Source: Trifolium pratense (lineage: Eukaryota; Streptophyta; Magnoliopsida; Fabales; Fabaceae). Taken from it: DNA of 64,000 nt. How positions within the stretch are numbered: position 1 is the first letter of the stretch; each line of letters starts with the position of its first letter. The position numbers and the translations under genes are program-made. This document shows positions 12,550 through 23,651 of this stretch, in pieces. Under the pieces are notes generated by a model. That model searched no databases, was not told where the DNA came from, and worked only from the letters and a program-made list of their open reading frames with translations. The stretch covers positions 42,152,338 through 42,216,337 of the forward strand of contig NC_060059.1 in the NCBI RefSeq assembly GCF_020283565.1, in the 5' to 3' direction.

Positions 12550-13960
12550 TTTAATAGTATTTTAGGTTAATTTTTAATAGTTTTAGTAGTGATTGAAGAC
12601 CAAATGCAAGCAAGAACCTAAAGATGTGAAGTTACTTGACCAAGAAACAAAAAAAGTTGAAAATGCATAAATAAATGGCAAAAAAGGAAGAAATACGCTG
12701 AATATACCACATCGTACCAAAAACGACATAACTGGAGCTACGAGTATCGGATCGAGGCCGACCATGCATTGGAAACATAAGACAAAGAGCTACAACTTTC
12801 GTGTTGAAGTAAAAATCTAATTACTGAATCCATCATGGATACGATGGATCACATCGTGGCCACGATGAGAAGGAAACTTAGCCGCCAAGTTTGTGTGCTT
12901 CCTAAGCAAGAAACCTGATCCCATCGCGCGCTACGATGGATCCCATCACGCTGCGATGGTGCGTGCAACCCAATTCCAAAAAACTATAATTAGAGCTCTC
13001 CTCCTTCACAATTATTCGTTCAGAAGTTCAGAGAACTATAAGCATCTAAGGAGCAAATGAGGAGGAGCAAGGAGGGCTAATGAGCTCTCAAGGGAAGGAG
13101 ACTCTACCTGATCATAGGGAGACGAAACTTCCTTTGCAAGGAATCGAGGTTATTTTTATGCATGTTTTCTTTATTGTTTAATATGTCTATGAGTAGCTAA
13201 ATGCCTTTAGGTTAGGTCGAGTAGATGAACTCCCTTATGAATGCTTGAGATTATGTAATTTGGTTCGATAAAGATTATACTCAATTACTATTCGGTTATT
13301 ATCTACAATACCTCTTCTTATTTATACTTTCATATATGAACGCGTGCATATCATGGTAGTACTTAGGGTTGAAGTTGATCTCGTGACACCACTAAGACAC
13401 GGAACTAAATGAGACAATATAACTAACCAAGATTTGGGACCATTAAATTCAGTACCCGAGGTTAAAGGTTATTAGGATTAAGAATCGCACATAGTTAAAT
13501 TATGCATGTTTACAATTATTCAATCAAGGTAGGTTAACTTGACAGCTTGTTAAAGGTAGAAAACGTGACAAACAAGGGTTACCTTACCAGCGGTTGACAA
13601 CAGCGTCTTCAATTGCAATAGGATAAGGAATGCAAAAACTGAACTTATCTCTTAGAAATTAATCCGTCAGATAATAAAGGAATAATAAGCGGTATAACGC
13701 TAGTTACCAAGCAGAAATAGGGGAGGGATTCGAAAGCACTTAACATACTTTTATCATCTTGAACCCTTTCTTTTATCTTTAGTCTAATATTATCTAACTT
13801 TTGTCTCAAAACATTTTTCAAACAAACAAAGCGAAAACAAACTATCTTAATTCCTAAACAAAACTAGCCGCTTTGACACGATCCTTGGGTATACGAACTC
13901 ATTCTAAACAATAGAGTGTGAATTACTACTCGACGATAGACTAATCCACTTGTCAGACTA
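12550..13960. mobile_element. Probable LTR-retrotransposon non-coding remnant
   Basis: A 1.4-kb stretch of different base composition from its neighbours, without open frames. It has palindromic ATCGTGGCCACGAT-type clusters at 12835-12960. Its general texture resembles long LTR or untranslated sequence of plant Ty3-type elements. No TG...CA ends, primer-binding site or target duplication could be fixed, so this is a suggestion only. Confidence 0.3.
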
Positions 13961-14070
13961 CATTCACTTATAGATGATACATAAACATTGCGTGTATTTA
14001 TTAATTCATCAATAAGGTGATAAAATGGGTTAAAACAAAAGGACAAATCCATTTTAGATGGGATAACCAT
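13960..14070. repeat. Fragment of local repeat
   Basis: Closely matches 15265-15365 (AGATGATACATAAACATT ... GATAAAATGGGTTAAAACA). Confidence 0.65.
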
Positions 14071-14321
14071 GTATTTAGGAGTATATCCCTAAAATCTAGC
14101 TATATCTTAAAAAAATTAATCTTATTTTTGTTTAAAGAAAAAGAAGTTTTTAACTCTTAGGTTTTAATCTAGTGGTAAAAGGACATGTTTTAGATTTGAG
14201 AGATCTATGATAAGAATATCTTTTTTATTCAATGGGGTCTAAATCCAAACAAAAAATTACAAAACAATTATAAGCGAGGTGTAGAGACACCCCTGACACC
14301 CTCAATAAGTTTGAAATGAAT

Positions 14322-15205
14322 TCTAATATAATGTATTATCTTTGTAAGTATACTAAGAGCCCTAAGATCTTCCCTATCAATATGTCATGGATCAGAGCAC
14401 CATCCCATCACCCTAGAGTTTTCATTATAAAAAAAAAGTTTTTATTTCAGAGATATCTTTTACGACAAAGAAGCTTATAAATTAATAATTTATTTATTCT
14501 ATGCAACTATAAAATTTTATAAATAAAAATAATTCAATTGAAGTATTTAATATTTTTTTTTGTCAAATATAGTCTAATACTTAGAATTTCACACTCAATA
14601 TAAACAAGTGAAGTGTTTAGGGCTCAAATTATGGATCCTACATATTAAATGTGATGTCCCTATCAATTAAATTAAGCTCACGACGACAATATTTCACTTG
14701 TATTTTTAATTAATTACCTAATTCAAACACACTAAACGAAGATGAATCTAGATAAATTATATTTGTAATTAATTATTTCAGTTTTCACATGTAAGCCTTT
14801 AACAAAGGTGGATACTTGATAATTTTAGTCCCAAGACGTTCCCTTATCATAAGAAAAACTCCAATAGAAGGAGAATATAATTTACCTTTTTTTTACACAA
14901 AATATACAATTTACCCTATTACCTAATGAGTTTTAACTACAATTGACTCAAATAATTTGTATAACCAATACATAGATCAACACATCACCTAGGCTATATG
15001 TAGTTTTTTTTTTTTTTTGGTGAATGCTATATGTAGTATATTAATTGCACGCCAACTACAAAATTATTCCATTATTATTCATACAAAGTTATTCACAAAA
15101 GCTAACATTCGTAGTATTTATTCTTTTTTCTTTCTTGAGACAAAAAGTCCAAAAAACAAATCTAATGTAAAGATAAAACACATTTAATCTCTAACATACT
15201 AGCTA
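14322..15205. repeat. Duplicated non-coding segment, copy 1
   Basis: Aligns in order with 18082-20190: a shared CTAAGATCTTCCCT block, AAGCCTTTAACAAAGG, CTCCAATAGAAGGAGAATA and the ending ACATACTAGCTA. Copy 1 lacks the CACTA element and the TATA-containing stretch of copy 2. The two copies flank the lipid-transfer protein gene. Confidence 0.75.
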
Positions 15206-15249
15206 TAACAATTTTTTCAATTATCATAACGTGAAAGTTAAAACGAACC

Positions 15250-16660
15250 TTCAAGATTGATGCCTTATAGATGATACATAAACATTGCGTGTATTTATTA
15301 ATTCATAAATAAGGTGATAAAATGGGTTAAAACAACGGGACAAATCTATTTTAGATGTGATAAGTTGAAATTTGACACCTATCATTTGAGTTGGTCAGAA
15401 CTCAGTTTCACTTAACTCGTTATGATGTCTTATACTTTGTATTTGTGTTAAATTTTTCCTAAATATGTTCATAAATAAGAGTATAAAATATTAACAGATT
15501 ATAATCCTCTCAAAGATTTCTATCAATACTTACCCAAAAAGGATGTAAATCGTGGTAAATTATTTCTTCAACTAGTGATATCACATAATTGTATTCAACA
15601 CTATTATGTTGCTAGCAGAAACATGACTGAAATGATATAACAAATTTTTTAATTATTGTACAGTGTAAGTTAATCATGACATGAAGCTTCAAGGTTGATG
15701 ACTTATAGATGATACATAATAGTGACAACACATAATAGTATCAAAAACTTTCGTGCCAACAAAAACACAAGTTGATGAAGCTTCAAGGTTGATGGCTTAT
15801 AGATGATACATAAACATTACATGTATTTATTAATTTCTAAATAAGGTGATCAAATGAGTTAAAACAACGAGACAAATCCGTTTTAGATGGGATAAGTTGA
15901 AATTTGACATCTATCATTCGAGTTGGCGAGGACTCAGTTTCACTTAACTCGTTATGATGTCTCATACTTTGTGTTTGTGTCAAGTATTTCCTAAATATGT
16001 TCATAAATAAGAGTACAAAATATCAACAGATGTATAATCTTCTCGAAGATTTTTATCGATACTTACCCAAAAAGAATATGAATCATGACAAATTGTTTCT
16101 TCAACTAGTGACAACACATAATAGTATCCAGCGCTATATTGCCAGCGTAAAAATGCTTGAACGGAGGATCTTGCTTAAGATGTTAGGGGATACGGTGAGA
16201 TGAATATTTGTTTTTGTAAAATAAATTTATTTATGAACATTTTATTTAAATGTATAATTTATTTGATGATTGAATGATATATCATTTTAGTTTTATGGGT
16301 GCATGGTTTCCATACAAAATTTGGAGTATTTGAGTAAATTATATATATATATATATATGTCAGGCGCCGCGGCACCTCCCGGCTCCCAAGAAGATCCGCT
16401 CCTGGCTTGAACGATATAACAAAATTTTTAATTATTGTAGCGTGAAAGTTAATTAAGATATGAAGCTTCAATGTTGATGACTTATAAATAATACTTAATA
16501 GTGACAACACATTATAGTAGCAAAAACTATCGTGCCAATAGAAATATGGCTTGAACGATATAACAAAATTTTCAATTATTGTAGCGTGAAAGTTATGATG
16601 AAGCTTCAAGGTTGATGACATAAATATTACGTCTACAATATTTTTTGTTTCAACACTACC
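15250..16660. repeat. Local repeat array (two long units plus partial units)
   Basis: Two long units (about 15255-15710 and 15785-16160) agree in order over hundreds of bases, sharing for example CAGTTTCACTTAACTCGTTATGATGTCT-type text split here by a few substitutions. Shorter partial units follow at 16405-16470 and 16555-16640. Each unit tends to end with GCTTCAAGGTTGATGAC. The family also occurs at 12030-12260, 12500-12535 and 13960. Not identified with any known element. Confidence 0.7.
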
Positions 16661-16673
16661 CCAAATCTCCATC

Positions 16674-16681
16674 TATAAATA
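16674..16681 (+). promoter_or_regulatory. TATA box of the lipid-transfer protein gene
   Basis: TATAAATA lies 71 bp upstream of the start codon at 16745, a normal distance for a short-leader plant gene. Confidence 0.75.
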
Positions 16682-16744
16682 GAAGCTCCCCCGTTCAATC
16701 TTCAAATCATACATTAAAACAAAAGTAAGTTTAGCAACTACAAG

Positions 16745-17411
16745 ATGAAAAGATTTGTTATGATTCCAATATTGCTAGTTTTATTGCTCCTCACTATGGA
16801 GCAAGGGAATGCTTTTGATTGCGAGGCAACCGGAAAATCATTATTTCCCTGTGGGGTATTCATCATTGGTGGTTCTGTCGAGCCTTCAACTAGTTGTTGT
16901 AGTGCTGTACAAAATCTAAAAGCTTCAGCACCCACTCCAGATGACAAGCGTAATGCTTGTATATGCCTTAAAGAAGTGGCTAGTCACTACCCTAACATAA
17001 GAGAAGACATAGCTGCCACACTTCCACAACGTTGCGGTGTTGACATAAATTTTACTATAAGCAAAAATATGGATTGCGATAAGTAAGTTCTCAATATCTT
17101 TTCCTTATAAGTAACAATAAATTATTTATTATTTTGTTAAATACTACTTCTGATCATTTTTTATAAGAAACAGTTGATTTTTTAGGTTCATTGAATAATT
17201 AACGTATATCGTATATAATATATACCAGATACATCAAATATGCAAATGCAATGAACCTAAAAAATAAATTGTTTCTTATAAAAATAATCGGGGGAGTAGT
17301 TAATAAAGTATTAATTTAATCTTTAATTGTTTTTAAGAATTTATTTGCTTTTTGTTATTGATATTGTTTCTTGTGCTTAATTTGTTTGACAGCCTTCCTC
17401 CCCTTCCTTGA
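16745..17411 (+). CDS. Non-specific lipid-transfer protein, type 1
   Basis: Small secreted protein that binds lipids in a hydrophobic tunnel, acting in cuticle/cell-wall lipid transport or defence. Two exons, 16745-17082 and 17393-17411, give 118 residues. The donor at 17083 (GTAAGT) overlaps an in-frame stop that would end an unspliced product at residue 113; splicing gives a C-terminus ...NLPPLP, and an intron just before the C-terminus is common in this family. Residues 1-23 form a signal peptide ending GNA. The mature protein has the eight-cysteine motif with spacing C-X9-C-X14-CC-X19-CXC-X22-C-X13-C, which fits type 1. The conserved Asp-x-x-Arg is present as DDKR, and the second conserved pentapeptide region is LPQRCG. 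The intron contains a MITE. The gene looks functional. Confidence 0.92.
17143..17300. mobile_element. Stowaway-like MITE in the lipid-transfer protein intron
   Basis: The ends are inverted over ~50 bp: TTTATAAGAAAC and TTTTTTAGGTTCATTG on the left, complements on the right, with the outer GGGGGAGTAG of the usual CTCCC... Stowaway end. The flank is TA-rich. It accounts for half of the 310-bp intron. Confidence 0.6.
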
Positions 17412-18081
17412 GCTCAATGAAGAAAATAACATGCTAAATGGGATGGACACATGGTTATTCTTCAATAGTAAATAAGTGCATCCTTCAATAGTAAATAAGT
17501 GCATCATGTAATATATATTATATTATGAAGTCAAACTTTTTTTTTTAAGGAATTATGATGTCAAACTTAAAATGTGATGTTAACAAAAATTAATTATACG
17601 ACTTCTATGTTTACTTATCTTTTTGGATTCTTTAAAATGTAGACAAACATATCCTTTTCTCCAATTTTTATTTAAAAAAGCTGACATGTAATGGTTGGCA
17701 GTCATGTCACAAATTTTTAAATTATTTTTTCCACGTAATTATTTAAAATAAATTATAGATTTTTAAAATTAAAAAAAATTAAAACCTAACAATATTCATC
17801 TCGTTCTTCATCTTTTAAATTTCTGGATTTATAACAAAGAAATTGCTTCCTTTATCAACTCCAACCCTAGTTCGTCCATGATATAATAGTTTGTACTTAT
17901 ATAAAAATAAAAAAAAAACAGATTTGAAAACAAGAAGTTATGCAGGGTATGAAAGATATGATAATCCACTTTTACCTAATTAAACAAAGTCACTCACCAA
18001 GTACAACATACAAAATGCAAATTACGCACGAATTTGAATAGATTTTTTTTACAGGATTAATTAGAGTTTTGATCACCTATC
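17412..18081. other. 3' flank of lipid-transfer protein gene, no further gene
   Basis: Contains a 24-bp tandem duplication at about 17459-17505 (CTTCAATAGTAAATAAGTGC twice), probably in the 3' UTR, then AT-rich sequence. Confidence 0.5.
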
Positions 18082-20190
18082 AAATAATTATCTTTGTAAG
18101 TATACTAAAAGCCCTAAGATCTTCCCTGTCAATCTGTTATGGACTAGAGCACCATCCTCTCACCCTAGAGTTTTCATTTTAAAAAAAAACTTTTATTTTA
18201 GAGATATCTTTTACGACAAAGAAGTTTATAAATTAATAATTTATTTATTCAATTCTATCCAAATATTAAATATATTCATTCTATTCAAATATAAAAATTT
18301 ATAAATAAAAATAATTCAATTGAACTATTTAATTATTTTTATTTTTTATCAAATAGTCAAATAGTTAGAATTTCACACTCAATATAAATCATTAGAGTAT
18401 TTGGGGTTCAAATTATGGATCCTACATATAAAATGTGCTACATATAAAATGTGATGTCCTTATCAATTGAATTAAGCTTACGGCAATAATATTTAATTAA
18501 ATTTAATAGACCAAATTTCACTTGTATTTTTAATTGATTACCCAATTCAAACATATAAAATGAAGATCAATCTAGATAAATTATATTTGTAATTAGTGAT
18601 TTCAGTTTTCACAATGTAAGCCTTTAACAAAGGAGGATACATGATAATTTTAGATACAAATTTAACATCAACAATATAATTTAAATTATTAACTTAGTTT
18701 ATTTTTCTTCAAAATTATTAACTAGCTCAAATATGTGGTTAAATATACTTAACAACTAGTTCAAATTATTGACTAGTTCATTAATTTGTACAGTAGATCA
18801 AAGTAGTGTGTGGTGATTTTAATTCAGTGTGCTCAACGGAGAAACAAAGGGCAACCCACTTACTTGAGTTGCCCCGCCACACTTTAGATGAGTTGTTGGT
18901 GGCATGGACCAAAATGGACTGGACTAATATATGTTTTGACAAATTTAATCTTAACATTAAGAGAGAATGAGTTAAGTGCAATTCAAAAATCTCTTATAGG
19001 AGAACTCCGAGAGTGTGATCTACTGAATAAAAGATAAATCTTAAACTTCGAGATTTCATATTTGAATTCTATCTTTAGAGAAAGATAAATATAAATTATT
19101 TTGAAATATTTTTTGAGTCCCAACACTACAAGAAAAACCGTATTTATTGGCGGAATTATTCTCTCACAAAGGGCCTAAATTCGCCAATAACTACATATTT
19201 ATTGGCGGATCCAGTCCGTCAATAACTTTGAGAAAGGGATAATTGCAAGAATGAATCTACTTTACAATCTCAGATTTGTTTGTGAAAAATTAATAAATAT
19301 AATAGAATAAGAAATAAAAAGAATTAAAAATACTCAACATGTTTAGCCGTGAATGTGTGATAATGGTTTAATGTGATCCTTTGGATGTGATTTTATCTAT
19401 GGTGGATATGGAAAGTTAGATGAGTCACTTGGATCATGGAAGCTCTACCTCTTAGTTCTTACGAATTACACTTTGCTTTCTTTTTTTAAACAATTTTTTA
19501 TTTTCTTATTAACTTATTAGCGGAAATTTCCGCCAATAAATGTGTACCGAAATTTCCTATGTTAATTTAGTGGCGAAATATTCCGCCAATATGTTTTATT
19601 TTTATATTTTTTAATCGTGGTAAATAAATTGGCGGAATTCTACCCAAAAAAAAATGGCGGAATTTAATACTTTGTGGCAGAATTTTCCGTCAATAACTTA
19701 TTGAGGAAAAAATTTCACCACTAAAGTGATTATAAAATCTGTTTGTAAATGAGGTTTTTCTTGTTGTAGTGCAAGGTCAAGACCTTCCCTTATCATAAGA
19801 ACAACTCCAATAGAAGGAGAATATAATTTACCTTTTTTTCACAAAATATACAATTTATCCTACTACCCTAATGAGTTTTAACTACTACAATATCAAAATT
19901 GACTCAAATAGTTTGTATAACCAATACATAGATCAACTCATCACCTAAACTATATGTAATATATTAATTGGACGCCAACTACAAAATTATTCCATTATTA
20001 CTCATACAAACTTTTTTCTTTAATTTCTTACTAAGTTATTCACAAAAGCTAACATGCATAGTATTTATTCTTTTTCTTTCTTGAGACAAAAAGTCCAAAA
20101 AGATATATCTAATGTAAGATATAAGTCCATGTCCATCACCTATAAATAGTACACTAAATATCGGACACATTTAACCTCTACCATACTAGC
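18082..20190. repeat. Duplicated non-coding segment, copy 2
   Basis: Second copy of 14322-15205, enlarged by the CACTA element at 19124-19771 and by about 450 bp before it. Near its end it keeps TATAAATA at about 20141 and a leader-like stretch, but no coding sequence follows. This looks like an orphan promoter region. Confidence 0.7.
19124..19771. mobile_element. Non-autonomous CACTA element, 648 bp
   Basis: The termini are CACTACAAGAAAAACC (left) and the near-complement GGTTTTTCTTGTTGTAGTG (right), flanked by a 3-bp target duplication CAA at 19121-19123 and 19772-19774. The subterminal regions contain many short copies of a motif around TTGGCGGAA/TTCCGCCAAT in both orientations, as expected for transposase-binding sites. 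No transposase frame is present, so it needs an autonomous partner. Confidence 0.93.
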
Positions 20191-20689
20191 TACATTTTTT
20201 TTTATATAACACTATATTATTAGCCACTTTATAAAAGTTATACTAGTACTACATGTATGTATACATTTACCTAATCTTTTCTTCCCCATTAGAAAAAAGG
20301 AAAAGAAAATCGAAAATGAGGATATACCATAAATATGTCACATGGAAGCAACCAACTTCATGAACCCCACAAGACAAGGGCATCACGAACCTACAAAGAA
20401 CAGACACGCAAAGAAGATAAAAATTTGTCGTGTGGGGAATAATAAAAAAGAGAATTTAAACATTAAGATAGTTGTATGGTATGGACTTATGCAACACGAA
20501 TGAAGAAATATGGGTCAACAGCACATGCAAACAAACAAAGTGTGATGTGATTCACATATGGATTATGGGGTACGAATCTTCTTCTACCAGCCTAGCAACA
20601 CAGACATTACCCGGGAGAAATGCAAAATCTTTTTTCAGATTTAAAGATAAATGATTTTTTTTTTAATAGACGAAATGACAGACTATAAG

Positions 20690-20770
20690 AAATTCACACA
20701 CACATAATGAAAGGACTAAAGTTCGAATCCCGTCATAATGTCCGACTTAAAAATTTGAGTGATATTTAAT
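20690..20770 (+). mobile_element. SINE-like fragment
   Basis: Has a box B-like AGTTCGAATCCCG at about 20719 and a following pyrimidine-rich stretch, but no convincing box A or tail. Confidence 0.35.
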
Positions 20771-20802
20771 TTTTATCATTTTAGAAAGAACTTTCTACAA
20801 TT

Positions 20803-20969
20803 ATTAGTTGGTTCAGCGTTGATTGTCGTTGAACTTGATAGGGAGGATTACGGTTCGATCCATTGAAACTGCAATTAGGAAGGAGCAGAAACCACTTGAT
20901 GTCAGAACTGACCTCCGAATCAGATTAGACGGACCAGTAAACCGGACACCGGTGGTAGAAAAAAAAAGT
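20803..20969 (+). mobile_element. tRNA-derived SINE
   Basis: Box A-like TAGTTGGTTCAGCG at about 20804, box B GGTTCGATCC at about 20871, a body ending ACCGGACACCGGTGGT, then an A run. A different family from the SINEs at 10033, 30923 and 63217. Confidence 0.75.
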
Positions 20970-21405
20970 TAGTGTTAAATTTTTGACTACTTACTTAAAA
21001 TACCTAAATACCTTATCACAAATCAATAGTGGATTAAACAAGGGCATCTTATATCTTATAAATAGTTGGCCAACGAATGCATAGACGGTCTAATTAATAA
21101 GGATTTGATTGAAAACTATAACATAAGGACGTGATGTCAAATTTCACAGCCATAAAAATGTAGTCGGTGATTAATGATTATATGTAGTAGGTATATATAT
21201 ACCTATATATGTTAGCATTTTTATTTCCCTGGTGACTCCAAACCTAACTCATCTAAATCTAAAATAATTATAAATAGTCAAACAAAAATTTAGTTAAATA
21301 CATATAATTTTTTTTCACAGAAGTTAAGGGCCTGTTTAATAAATATCTATTATCTATTAGTATATACTATTTGTAAAGTTTTTAACTAAGAAATGTTTCA
21401 AACTG
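20970..21405. other. Intergenic, left flank of the tandem duplication
   Basis: AT-rich; no gene or complete element recognised. Confidence 0.4.
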
Positions 21406-21888
21406 GGCTATTATACATACAGTATCATTTAAGTCTATTGAAAGGGTGACTTTTAGAGAGTAAAAAAAAATAAAAATGTCAAACTCACACTATTATTTTG
21501 TTGTGATAAATAATTTTGTTTTTAATATAATATTGTGACATATCGTTTAAGTCTATTGAAAGTGATATAATTCCTCTTTTGAGCTATTTCATTTCTTAAC
21601 ATCATCTATGAGTACATAATTAGATTTTAATTGCAATATTCTTTTAATATTTGTTTTATATGTGCTTTTGGAAAAGAAAAATCCAAAATGACTATTAGGA
21701 GTTTTGGAGATATGGGAGGAGAGGAGGGACCGCCCATGTACATCATATAATAATTTCTCTAAAGAAAAAGTATTTTCAATCTTCAAAGTAAAGACAGTGT
21801 CGAAATAGGAGTACCACATAAATTTATTTTGTTCAGAAAAAAAGTACACAATGTTTTCCTAAATGGATTTATGAATAATAAAAAAACC

Positions 21889-21906
21889 TATAATAATAAT
21901 AATAAA
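21889..21906. repeat. Short (TAA)n tract, about 5-6 units
   Basis: This is the unit-1 counterpart of the expanded tracts at 33876 and 36163; flanking text (AAGTACACAATG before, TACGTTAAGATTTT after) matches. Confidence 0.8.
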
Positions 21907-22263
21907 CTCTTTATATACGTTAAGATTTTTATATCTACTTGATCTTACCTGATCAGAATTGATGTGGTCGGCGGTGGTTTTCTGTTGCACGGTTGCACTG
22001 AAGGAAGTTGTATTTGCAGACATTCCGACACTCAAATTAGTATGGTAAATTCCACAACAATACCTCCAATTTCTTTTCCATATATTTTTAATCTAAAGTT
22101 AAATAAAATATAAATATGGTTGTAGTAAAGTTGAAGACATTAAAAGCAATAAATAGCCTCTGATTAAAAAATGGCAAAACAAACAACTTTTTTTTCTTGC
22201 AATCACTCACTCGCTCACTCTCATTCCCATTTCCCAGTTCCCACATGGGAGTACTATTCAAAC

Positions 22264-23305
22264 TAGACTCTTATCGCATTATACGAGTGTTATGCGCTAT
22301 TTTATATTATAACATGGAAAAACTATTTATATAAATTTAAACAATTAAGTATTATCAAAATTATAATAATAATAATTAGAATAATAAGAATAAAAATAAT
22401 AACAAATAATAAAAGTCATTTACATATAATATAAATATAAATATAAAGTATGTGACTTGTTTAAAGAATGAATTATTTCCTGAATGTTCAAAGATCTCAA
22501 AGTGTCACTCCCTTCCAAATTCCCACTATTTTTCTCATATCGCTTTCCTCGTCTAACATGGTAACATTCACCTTACTTTTTTAATCTTTCAGTTAACTAA
22601 GCAATCATAATAGGTCATGCGCTTATCCACATATCCACATCAGTGTATATAAGCCCTTGCATTTCCCGAATTTCAGATAGTTTGTATCTGTTTGTTGCAT
22701 TTTACATATGAACTATTTAAACCTTCAACTTTAAATTTGTTTTTTCAGCTAATATAATCTGTCTGTCTGTCATGCTTTGTAATGAATCCCAAAATACCCC
22801 TCATTTTGGGTCAAAAATAATGAGGGTAAAAAATACTTTACCATTTCAAAGGCCTACATGCAATAAACGTTACCAATTCCTTATTTAATAAATAAATAAA
22901 AAAAACGTTACCAATCTTATACGGAGTATGAGATTAATTATAGCATCAAGGAAATGATCATAACTTCTAATTAAGTTTAATCAATTCCATTTGCCTTTAT
23001 TCATAGCAAAATAATGCTACAAATCCATTTATTCATAGCCTAATAATGCTACATGGTCTATATTAGTAAATATATATAAAAAATAAAGGTCCACTAAAAG
23101 TGTGATGTTCAACGGAACAAAAAAAATTAAAATTAATGAAAAGTATATAAGGAGAAGTGATATGACATGATATGGTATAATGATTTAACTGGATGTATCG
23201 ATTGACATGACTAAATAAAAAATTTTGATTGGTTTAAATGGATTAAAGTTTATAGAAGTAGTAGGAGAACTATTTAGAAATTATATATTTAGGAGTTATA
23301 TATAT
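22264..23305 (-). mobile_element. Candidate non-autonomous Helitron, present only in unit 1
   Basis: Comparison with unit 2 (about 38110-38125) shows some 1.04 kb extra in unit 1. Its left edge falls exactly on CTAG (22264-22267) preceded by A. Read on the minus strand, that is a Helitron 3' end, with a weak CGCAT/ATGCG hairpin eight bases before CTAG, the same spacing as the two clear Helitrons here. The 5' end (about 23305) is not well defined and there is no coding sequence. Confidence 0.45.
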
Positions 23306-23400
23306 AAATTTCCAAATATAAAAATAAAACAAACCAAAATAGTCATAAATTACAACTTACCTTACATGTGTTGAATTTCCACTAGTTTGCATCACTACTA

Positions 23401-23408
23401 TTTATAAG
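23401..23408 (+). promoter_or_regulatory. TATA-like box of beta-galactosidase A
   Basis: TTTATAAG, 244 bp before the start codon, conserved in unit 2 as TTATAAG at 38199. This implies a leader of about 220 bases. Confidence 0.5.
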
Positions 23409-23651
23409 AAGAAAAAGAAAAATCACAGACAAAAAACATTAATACAACATTGGTCATAGGTATTGTCATTGTGTTTTTTTATTAAATCAGATTCAAAGTC
23501 ACACTCACTGAGATAACAGAACAAAACAGAACATAACAGAGCAAAACAGAACAACCCATGTTTCTTTTTCACTCTATTTATTTCTTCTGCTAAACTAAAC
23601 TTTCATATATTCATCTTTCAAAAAAACTTTCCCTCCATTGTTGAAAAAGCT

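Noticed and set aside
16259..16672. A 137-codon minus-strand frame upstream of the lipid-transfer gene
   Set aside because: It runs through the local repeat; its internal peptide repeats reflect the DNA repeat, and no family is recognised.
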